Shown piece after piece: positions 58,281 through 63,983 of a DNA stretch of 63,983 bases; position 1 is the first letter of the stretch, and each line of letters begins with the position of its first letter. This DNA is from Halieaceae bacterium (GTDB taxonomy: Bacteria > Pseudomonadota > Gammaproteobacteria > Pseudomonadales > Halieaceae): positions 1-63,983 of the forward strand of contig CACCPA010000011.1 in the NCBI GenBank assembly GCA_902547755.1. Direction: 5' to 3'. The notes under the pieces were generated by a model. It saw only the letters and a program-made list of their open reading frames with translations, did no database searches and was not told where the DNA came from. Made by a program: the position numbers and the translations under genes.

Positions 58281-59021
58281 CTAGTGGGCATAAAACGCCA
58301 CTAGTGCCGCAGTGACAGCAACGTTGAGTGATTCAACGTTATTAGTCACAGGAATACGCAGCGAAACATTCGCTACGTTTTTTATTGCGTTATCCACTCC
58401 GGCCGTTTCACCCCCCAGAACATAAACAGTGGGCTGTGTTGGTGTGAAGTCAAACAAGGACGTTTGTGCGTGACTGTCTAATGCAGCTATATCGAACCCA
58501 CGCGCTTGCAGTGACTGAGCAGTCTCACGGGCATCATCGCACTGGATGATAGGCGCATTGAACAGTGTTCCTGCGGAACCTTTGATGACAAGCGGTCCTA
58601 GGGCGGCGACTGAGCGTTTTGGATAAAAAATGGCGCTGATACCCGCTGCACAGCAAGATCGAATGATCATCCCCACGTTTTGCGGGTTCGTAATGCCGTC
58701 TAGAAGAACAGCCTTGAACTTGTTGCTCGAGTTCATCTCTGTGGCAATGAAATTGTCGAACGAGTCGAATTCTGGGCAAAAAAGGTCGAGCGCCACGCCC
58801 TGATCCTGCTTTCCATTCTTAGAAATGCGCGATAGGGCCTGACGGGCGTGAACCTGAACGTCGACTGCCCGGGTTTTTGCTAACTCTTCAATCTGGCCTA
58901 CAATTCCGCCCGGTTTATTGCTGTCAGCGAGATGAAGACGCGAGGGAGAGAAGCGATTGTCCTGAAGGGCTTCCAAGACAGGCTTCCTTCCATAAATTGT
59001 GAGTGTTTTTGATAAATCCAT
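58281..59021 (-). CDS. rlmB: TrmH/SpoU family RNA 2'-O-methyltransferase (RlmB-like)
   Basis: The 246-residue protein starts MDLSKTLTIYGRKPVLEAL, an RlmB-type N-terminal substrate-binding domain. It has the three SPOUT motifs: LLDGITNPQNVGMIIRSCCAAGISAIFY near 108, YVLGGETAGVDNAIKNVANVSLRIPVTNNVESLNVAVTAALVAFYA near 200, and a deep-knot C-terminus. RlmB methylates Gm2251 of 23S rRNA; related TrmH family members modify tRNA, so the target is inferred. It faces the PQQ dehydrogenase gene across a 12-base gap. Confidence 0.82.
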   Translation of the reverse strand: MDLSKTLTIYGRKPVLEALQDNRFSPSRLHLADSNKPGGIVGQIEELAKTRAVDVQVHARQALSRISKNGKQDQGVALDLFCPEFDSFDNFIATEMNSSNKFKAVLLDGITNPQNVGMIIRSCCAAGISAIFYPKRSVAALGPLVIKGSAGTLFNAPIIQCDDARETAQSLQARGFDIAALDSHAQTSLFDFTPTQPTVYVLGGETAGVDNAIKNVANVSLRIPVTNNVESLNVAVTAALVAFYAH

Positions 59022-59083
59022 CGGTGGTCAAATTCAGCTGGCTATGAAAGGCGAGAACCCATTAGGTTATAGGATCACCAGCC

Positions 59084-59302
59084 ATGTCACTAACACTGTT
59101 CAGTAGTCCGGGATGCCATTTATGTGAGCAGGCAGAGGACATTGTCGATTACGTGGGTATTCCTTTTCAGGTGGTTGATATCTCGTCAGATGTGGAACTG
59201 GTGAGACTTTATGGGGTTCGTATTCCCGTACTCAAGCGTAGTGATGGTTCGGAGCTTGGCTGGCCCTTCGACACCCTGGATGTGGAGCGTTTTTCCGCAT
59301 GA
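59084..59302 (+). CDS. Glutaredoxin-like protein (DUF836)
   Basis: The 72-residue protein has a thioredoxin-fold start LTLFSSPGCHLCEQAEDIVDYVGIPFQVVDISSD with a CxxC (CHLC) near residues 11-14, and the cis-proline YGVRIPVLKRSDG near 44-56. It is a short glutaredoxin-like protein of the DUF836 group. A redox or Fe-S-related role is likely; the partner is unknown. It faces the universal stress protein gene across a five-base gap. Confidence 0.88.
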   Translation: MSLTLFSSPGCHLCEQAEDIVDYVGIPFQVVDISSDVELVRLYGVRIPVLKRSDGSELGWPFDTLDVERFSA

Positions 59303-59307
59303 GTCAG

Positions 59308-59745
59308 CTATTTCTCTCGATCGACCCGAACCGCTAGCACGTCGCAGTCCGCAGAACTCACAACACCATCAGTCGTGGTGCCCAATAAAAGTTCCAAACC
59401 CCATCGACCATGACTACCTAATACAATTAGGTCGGCGCCTATCTCCCTTGCTACGTCTGGAATCTCCTTTTCTGGTCGACCACTGGCAAGATGACAGTGT
59501 TGTTTTGGGATATTCAGGTTTTCCGCAAGGTCAGATAAGTGAACTTCGGCTTGTTCGTTGATGTCTTCTTGCAGTGCTGACGTATCGAGGTGCAGGTCGG
59601 CACCGTACGTCAGCGAAAGTGGTTCAACGATATGTAAAATGTGAATTTCAGCTTGTTGGTTGCGGGCCATCGTCGCCGCTTTTATAGCGATTTTGTCTGA
59701 TGCGGCGCCAAGGTCGATTGCGACAAGAAGGCGTTTATAGGCCAT
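59308..59745 (-). CDS. Universal stress protein (UspA family)
   Basis: The 145-residue protein begins YKRLLVAIDLGAASDKIAIKAATMA and ends with GSHGRWGLELLLGTTTDGVVSSADCDVLAVRVD. That is the G-x2-G-x9-G-(S/T)-like nucleotide-binding end of UspA proteins (here GRWG...GTTTD). It acts as a cytoplasmic stress-resistance protein; the specific trigger is unknown. Confidence 0.93.
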   Translation of the reverse strand: MAYKRLLVAIDLGAASDKIAIKAATMARNQQAEIHILHIVEPLSLTYGADLHLDTSALQEDINEQAEVHLSDLAENLNIPKQHCHLASGRPEKEIPDVAREIGADLIVLGSHGRWGLELLLGTTTDGVVSSADCDVLAVRVDREK

Positions 59746-59805
59746 ATCAATTCCAACGTTGACTTATCATGCGATCAGCATACCTTTACGGCTTCCGTTG
59801 AACTA

Positions 59806-60270
59806 GTGGTGGACTCTGTGTCGATTATTTGGATTCTTGTCATCATCGCTGTGGCCGCAGCACCGCTGGTAGCAGCGCTTCCCACCGAGGCACAGCGATA
59901 TGAGGCGAGGATCCGAGATCACGCAATGCAGTCTGGATTACTGGTGAAGCTGGAGACTCCGCCGGATGTACCGGCGCGCTTTCGGGTGCGCCGGGACCGT
60001 AATCTGGTGGCGTATCGATTACGACGCGCAACCCCCGAGCCTTTATTTACAGAGAGCGTACTGGCTGTAAAAAGTGATTCAAGATGGGTATCGATGCCGC
60101 TCGAAAAAGATCTTACCGATCTCATGCCGACCTTACCTGATGGTGCTCACATCGCCGAGTTATCCGAATTTACAGTGACGTTATATTGGGACGAAAAAGG
60201 TGATACCGAGGCGGTTGATTGTGTGGGCAGTGCATTGCGGTCGTTCCTCAACTACCGAGGTTTTGAATAG
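59806..60270 (+). CDS. Membrane-anchored protein of unknown function
   Basis: The 154-residue protein (GTG start) has an N-terminal transmembrane segment IIWILVIIAVAAAPLVAALP followed by a basic stretch (RYEARIRDHAMQS). A beta-rich domain to the C-terminus (ARFRVRRDRNLVAYRLRRA, WVSMPLEKDLTDLMPTLPDGA, TVTLYWDEKG) follows. No family is recognised. It is divergent from the USP gene and 122 bases before topA. The N-terminus is the least certain part; a few alternative starts exist. Confidence 0.65.
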   Translation: MVDSVSIIWILVIIAVAAAPLVAALPTEAQRYEARIRDHAMQSGLLVKLETPPDVPARFRVRRDRNLVAYRLRRATPEPLFTESVLAVKSDSRWVSMPLEKDLTDLMPTLPDGAHIAELSEFTVTLYWDEKGDTEAVDCVGSALRSFLNYRGFE

Positions 60271-60300
60271 CTTGCGTTCGCACCTGTTCACATTTATCGC

Positions 60301-60331
60301 TTGACCTTGGCCCATCACTGTCCCGTACACT
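60301..60331 (+). promoter_or_regulatory. Candidate promoter for topA
   Basis: TTGACC (60301-60306) and TACACT (60326-60331) are separated by 19 bases, followed by a G+C-rich discriminator, 61 bases before the topA start. The spacing is long, so moderate confidence only. A repeat-like CGAACGGCGCG stretch follows. Confidence 0.42.
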
Positions 60332-60392
60332 CCGCCGTCTGCGCTGAAGCGAACGGCGCGTCGCGGATACAAATTGAGTAGATGTAGCGTTC

Positions 60393-63083
60393 ATGGGTAA
60401 GTCACTAGTCATTGTCGAGTCTCCTGCGAAGGCAAAGACGATCAATAAATACCTAGGCTCGGATTTCATTGTGAAATCCAGTGTTGGGCACGTGCGTGAC
60501 TTGCCGACCGCGGGTAGCGCGCCAGCCTCGGATCCCAAAGAGCGCGCCGCTCAAGCTGCTATTACGCGCAAAATGGCGCCTGACGAAAAAGTCCGTTACC
60601 AAGCGAAAAAGAAGCGCGAGCAGCTCGTGCGACGTATGGGCGTTGACCCGAAAAATGGTTGGGCTGCCCGTTACGAGGTGCTGCCAGGTAAGGAAAAGGT
60701 AGTCGATGAGCTCAAGAAGTTAGCGAAGTCAGCCGATGCCATTTATCTGGCGACGGACCTGGATCGTGAGGGCGAGGCCATCGCATGGCACCTGAAAGAA
60801 ATTATCGGCGGTGACGAATCTCGCTATCAGCGAGTGGTCTTCAACGAGATTACCAAACGAGCGATTCAGGAGTCTTTTGCCGCCCCAACACAGCTGGATA
60901 CCAATCGGGTGCAAGCGCAACAGGCGCGTCGTTTTCTAGATAGGGTTGTCGGCTTCGAGGTCTCGCCGCTGCTGTGGGCCAAGATTGCACGTGGTCTCTC
61001 GGCAGGACGGGTTCAATCCGTGGCTGTGCGTCTCATCGTCGAGCGTGAGCGAGAAATACGTGCCTTTGTGCCCGAAGAGTACTGGGACCTTCATGCTGAC
61101 CTATCGATAGATGGGCAGAACCCTGTTCGTTTTGAAGTCACAAAATATGAAGGAAGTGCGTTCGATCCTAAGACCGAGCAGCAGGCCGCAGAGGCGTTTG
61201 AGCGGCTTTCTGGTGCTGAATATTCGGTTTCCAATCTCGAGGCGAGGAAGACAAGTTCTAAGCCACCGGCTCCGTTCATAACGTCAACACTGCAGCAGGC
61301 AGCGAGTACGCGTCTTGGGTTCAGCGTTAAGAAGACGATGACGCTGGCGCAGCGTCTCTATGAAGCGGGGCATATTACCTACATGAGGACTGACTCTACG
61401 AACCTCAGTGGCGAGTCCTTGGCCGCGTGTAGAGACTTCATTGAGAACAACTTCAGTACAGCTTACTTACCAGAATCGCCAATTCGATACGGTGCTCGCG
61501 ACGGCGCTCAGGAAGCCCACGAGGCGATTCGTCCGTCTAACGTTGAACTCCGCTCAGAATCACTGAAAGATGCTGAGAGAGACGCTCAGAGGCTCTACGA
61601 GCTTATTTGGCGTCAGTTTGTGGCATGCCAGATGACGCCAGCCCGATACTTGAGCACGACCGTGACGGTTAGTGCCGCAGGGTATGACATGACGGCACGG
61701 GGCCGTGTGGTTGAATTTGATGGTTACACACGAGTGCAGATACCGATGGCGAAGAAGGGCGATGATGCCATCCTACCGGACTACCAGTTGAACGATCGCT
61801 TGTCGCTAAATGAACTTCTGCCAACACAGCACTACACTAAGCCGCCTGCACGCTATGGCGAGGCGAGCCTGGTTCGAGAGTTGGAGAAGCGAGGTATTGG
61901 ACGCCCATCCACGTACGCGGCGATCATTTCTACGATTCAGGATAGGGGTTACGTGAAACTTGAAAATCGCCGCTTCTACGCTGAGAAGATGGGCGATATC
62001 GTGACCCAACGACTCCAAGAGAGTTTCCAGGATCTACTCGATTACGGGTTTACGGCATCCATGGAAGAGAATCTTGATGACGTGGCCGAGGGTCGCAAGG
62101 ACTGGCGCGACGTTCTCGATGCGTTTTATGACGATTTTCGGTCGAAACTTGATCTCGCGGAGCAGCCAGGTGCTAGCGGTATGCAGGCGAATGAGCCGAC
62201 GCCGACCGGCATTGCCTGTGGCTCTTGCGGCCGCTCTATGCAGGTTCGCACAGCGAGCACCGGGGTATTTCTTGGCTGCTCTGGCTACAACTTGCCGCCT
62301 AAGGAACGTTGTAAAAGCACCGTCAACCTTATTCCCGGGGATGAAGTCGTATCTGCGGATGCAGACGATGAAGCAGAGTCGAGGCTGCTTTTAACGAAAG
62401 AGCGTTGCCCTAAGTGCAACGCTGCCATGGATAGCTATCTGATTGATGAGACTCAAAAGTTACATGTCTGCGGTAACAACCCAGATTGCGACGGGTACAT
62501 GGTCGAGGCGGGCCAATTCAAAATTAAGGGATACGATGGCCCAACACTCGAGTGCGATAAGTGTACCGCGGAGATGCAGCTGAAGACCGGGCGGTTTGGC
62601 AAATATTTCGGCTGTACGAATGATGATTGTTCGAATACCCGTAAACTGCTGCGCAACGGTGAGGCGGCACCACCGAAAATGGATCCCGTTCCGATGCCTG
62701 AGCTTCAGTGCGCTAAGTTGGAGGATCATTACATTTTGCGAGATGGTGCGGCAGGCTTGTTCCTCGCCGCTAGTCAATTCCCCAAACATCGTGAGACACG
62801 CGCTCCCTACGTGGATGAGTTGATACCGCATCAAGCTGAGCTTGATCCGAAATATCACTTCATTCTCGATGCGCCTGTGACTGACGACGCCGCTAACCGT
62901 ACACAAGTTCGATTTAGTCGAAAGATCAAAGAGCAATACGTGATGACCGAGGTCGATGGCAAGGCGACGGGCTGGAAGGCGTTTTTCCACAGTGGCAAGT
63001 GGGTGGCTGAGGGGTCGGGTAAACCAACGCCAAAAAAGAAAAAAGCCAAGGCGAAGGCTAAACCAAAAGCCAAACGGAGCTAG
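60393..63083 (+). CDS. topA: DNA topoisomerase I
   Basis: TopA relaxes negative supercoils through a 5'-phosphotyrosine. The 896-residue protein has the Toprim motif [19 protein letters not shown] at the N-terminus and [19 protein letters not shown] near 118. [15 protein letters not shown] lies near 186 and the active-site tyrosine in [16 protein letters not shown] near 330. Three C-terminal zinc-ribbon units ([24 protein letters not shown]) span about 605-750. It ends in a Lys/Ala-rich tail ([16 protein letters not shown]). Length and order are standard for gammaproteobacteria. Confidence 0.97.
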   Translation: MGKSLVIVESPAKAKTINKYLGSDFIVKSSVGHVRDLPTAGSAPASDPKERAAQAAITRKMAPDEKVRYQAKKKREQLVRRMGVDPKNGWAARYEVLPGKEKVVDELKKLAKSADAIYLATDLDREGEAIAWHLKEIIGGDESRYQRVVFNEITKRAIQESFAAPTQLDTNRVQAQQARRFLDRVVGFEVSPLLWAKIARGLSAGRVQSVAVRLIVEREREIRAFVPEEYWDLHADLSIDGQNPVRFEVTKYEGSAFDPKTEQQAAEAFERLSGAEYSVSNLEARKTSSKPPAPFITSTLQQAASTRLGFSVKKTMTLAQRLYEAGHITYMRTDSTNLSGESLAACRDFIENNFSTAYLPESPIRYGARDGAQEAHEAIRPSNVELRSESLKDAERDAQRLYELIWRQFVACQMTPARYLSTTVTVSAAGYDMTARGRVVEFDGYTRVQIPMAKKGDDAILPDYQLNDRLSLNELLPTQHYTKPPARYGEASLVRELEKRGIGRPSTYAAIISTIQDRGYVKLENRRFYAEKMGDIVTQRLQESFQDLLDYGFTASMEENLDDVAEGRKDWRDVLDAFYDDFRSKLDLAEQPGASGMQANEPTPTGIACGSCGRSMQVRTASTGVFLGCSGYNLPPKERCKSTVNLIPGDEVVSADADDEAESRLLLTKERCPKCNAAMDSYLIDETQKLHVCGNNPDCDGYMVEAGQFKIKGYDGPTLECDKCTAEMQLKTGRFGKYFGCTNDDCSNTRKLLRNGEAAPPKMDPVPMPELQCAKLEDHYILRDGAAGLFLAASQFPKHRETRAPYVDELIPHQAELDPKYHFILDAPVTDDAANRTQVRFSRKIKEQYVMTEVDGKATGWKAFFHSGKWVAEGSGKPTPKKKKAKAKAKPKAKRS

Positions 63084-63089
63084 CATCGC

Positions 63090-63554
63090 GTGAGTCAGGC
63101 GCAGTCGTTTGCAAATCACTGCATGTACATGGCTTCGGTCGTCTTGGAAAGCTGGCATGGAGCCATTGCGGAAGAGGGTAGGCCTTTACCGGTTCTGGCG
63201 GCGTCGTTTGGCCCAGCCGTCCGTCTGCATCTACTCGATGCTTATGGTTGGCAGCTACTCGCCTGTAACCGTGTTACGTCGACACCTACGACGCCACCCC
63301 ATCGAGCGGTCGACGTTCCTCCACTGGCAAACGGGATATCACAATCGCCCGAAGTGACCGAGATGGCCATGCTCGAACGATCAGGATGGTTAGCCGATCT
63401 TCAACGAGAGATTCCTCCCGGCCTTACCCCACAAGCCGCGGGTGGTTTTATTGCGGTGTCTAGCAATGTGTTTGATTTTGACACCGCGCGTCATTGTTTT
63501 GCGGAACTCGAGTCACTAATGGCTCGCGTTGCCGATGCGATAGATGAGTCGTAA
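63090..63554 (+). CDS. DUF6586-like conserved protein downstream of topA
   Basis: The 154-residue protein starts six bases after topA at a GTG. It is helical, with SFANHCMYMASVVLESWHGAIAEEGRPLPVLAASFGPAVRLHLLDAYGWQLLAC at the N-terminus and a C-terminal half ending SLMARVADAIDES. It looks like the small protein found next to topA in pseudomonads (DUF6586). No motif points to an activity; the position suggests cotranscription with topA. Confidence 0.75.
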   Translation: MSQAQSFANHCMYMASVVLESWHGAIAEEGRPLPVLAASFGPAVRLHLLDAYGWQLLACNRVTSTPTTPPHRAVDVPPLANGISQSPEVTEMAMLERSGWLADLQREIPPGLTPQAAGGFIAVSSNVFDFDTARHCFAELESLMARVADAIDES

Positions 63555-63593
63555 TCGCATATTATGGATTGTGGTAAAACCCGATCTATAGTG

Positions 63594-63606
63594 TTACTGT
63601 CAGTAA
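63594..63606. promoter_or_regulatory. Dyad before the small gene near lexA
   Basis: TTACTG-T-CAGTAA is a perfect interrupted palindrome just after a TATAGT box (63587-63592). It is not an SOS box (CTGT-N8-ACAG is not met), so it is an operator candidate for another regulator. Confidence 0.35.
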
Positions 63607-63635
63607 AACAACACGACATATTGTGAGGTTGGAAC

Positions 63636-63896
63636 ATGTCTACATCGCTTTTGGAAATTGTTGACCTGGGAGATGGAGAGGTTGTTTTGCAGCGTGCAGA
63701 CGACGACTCCGAACCTTTAGTGAGCATCCAGTTTTCTGAAGAGGCGAGCGCCTACCTCATGGAAAATAACCTCGAAGTTGCCAAGGTTATGATTCAGGCC
63801 GGTATTCAGGCTGCGGCTAAGATGGCTGAAATGTCTGGTCTTGAGATGGAAAGCAGCGAAAGTGCCGAGAAAGCCGAACAGCGCACGCTTCACTGA
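63636..63896 (+). CDS. Small conserved acidic protein adjacent to lexA
   Basis: The 86-residue protein begins STSLLEIVDLGDGEVVLQRADDDSEPLVSIQFS, beta-rich, then a helical amphipathic segment MENNLEVAKVMIQAGIQAAAKMAEM and an acidic tail. A similar short gene lies between topA and lexA in pseudomonads. It has no recognised domain. The ribosome site GTGAGG lies upstream. Confidence 0.72.
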   Translation: MSTSLLEIVDLGDGEVVLQRADDDSEPLVSIQFSEEASAYLMENNLEVAKVMIQAGIQAAAKMAEMSGLEMESSESAEKAEQRTLH

Positions 63897-63910
63897 GTCG
63901 TCTGTTCGGA

Positions 63911-63983
63911 TCAGCGTCGAATAACACCGACGCTAATACCTTCAACAAAGACGTTTTGCTCGCTGAGATCCACCTCGATTGGA
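63911..63983 (-). CDS. lexA: LexA repressor, C-terminal end only
   Basis: On the - strand the last 23 codons before the stop (TGA, 63911-63913) read PIEVDLSEQNVFVEGISVGVIRR. This is the characteristic end of LexA (VDL...VEG...GVIR). Most of the gene lies beyond the window. It converges with the small acidic gene, with 14 bases between stops. In pseudomonads lexA sits next to topA-related genes, which supports the call. Confidence 0.82.
   Translation of the reverse strand, partial: PIEVDLSEQNVFVEGISVGVIRR

Noticed and set aside
62460-63158. 232-codon antisense ORF over the end of topA
   Set aside because: It is a shadow of the zinc-ribbon region of topA; its composition is low-complexity in the membrane-like part because of the Lys/Ala codons on the other strand.
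1-63983. CRISPR arrays, insertion sequences, integrases, toxin-antitoxin pairs or a defence island
   Set aside because: No repeat-spacer pattern, transposase, integrase or recognisable defence gene was seen; the window looks like ordinary chromosomal core with a catabolic/efflux segment.

Overview
The window is a chromosomal segment of a marine-type gammaproteobacterium of moderate G+C (roughly low-to-mid 50s by eye). Gene order closely follows Pseudomonas-like genomes in several blocks: leuCDB-asd-fimV-truA-trpF-accD-folC-(SPOR)-cvpA-purF-metZ; ppiB-lpxH facing glnS-cysS with folD and tRNA genes; ffs-dnaX-recR; and topA with two small genes before lexA. The accessory content (fused indolepyruvate oxidoreductase, leucine dehydrogenase, P450, acyl-CoA dehydrogenase, PQQ alcohol dehydrogenase) suggests an aerobic oligotroph of the Cellvibrionales/Halieaceae (OM60/NOR5) type. 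That placement is an inference from gene content, not from a marker search. I see no phage, insertion sequence, CRISPR array or integron; coding density is high and many neighbouring genes overlap by 1-4 bases.

Layout. 1-6204: end of a methyltransferase gene, an acyl-CoA ligase, two unrecognised exported proteins and rlmL in a tight + strand run. 6205-6507: a regulatory gap. 6508-20684: the long biosynthetic run leuCDB, asd, a drastically shortened fimV, truA, trpFBA, accD, folC, a SPOR protein, cvpA, purF and metZ (frameshifted here), closed by a bidirectional terminator shared with acnB. 20765-30936: acnB, a DUF1289 protein, miaE, lpxH, ppiB, glnS, cysS, an epoxide hydrolase-like enzyme and folD. 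31006-31277: tRNA-Pro and tRNA-His under a strong promoter. 31295-36464: leucine dehydrogenase and a fused 2-oxoacid:ferredoxin oxidoreductase, divergent from an Lrp/AsnC regulator. 36481-40860: P450, a possible 33-residue membrane protein, a methyltransferase, an acyl-CoA dehydrogenase and a VOC protein. 40857-48072: a CPA2 antiporter, tRNA-Arg, a small membrane protein and an RND efflux operon with its own TetR regulator and twin operators. 48183-53873: 4.5S RNA, dnaX with a programmed frameshift site, recR, rnd, a MATE transporter, a YcgL protein and a small membrane protein. 53961-63983: a MoxR/VWA pair, PQQ dehydrogenase, rlmB, a glutaredoxin-like protein, a universal stress protein, topA, two small conserved genes and the 3' end of lexA.

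How the genes work together. The window supplies leucine (missing LeuA), threonine/methionine/lysine precursors (Asd, MetZ), tryptophan (TrpF, TrpB, TrpA), fatty-acid initiation (AccD), folate/C1 metabolism (FolC, FolD) and purines (PurF). It also carries RNA maturation and modification (RlmL, TruA, MiaE, RlmB, RNase D), translation (GlnS, CysS, three tRNAs, SRP RNA) and replication/repair (DnaX, RecR, TopA, LexA). The accessory genes point to catabolism of amino acids, lipids and alcohols, and to xenobiotic efflux. The most notable sequence-level observations are the internally deleted FimV, a complete E. coli-style dnaX frameshift signal giving a predicted 376-residue gamma, twin GTTA-N7-TAAC dyads that coincide with the RND promoter boxes, a two-base insertion breaking metZ, and the absence of ybaB between dnaX and recR.
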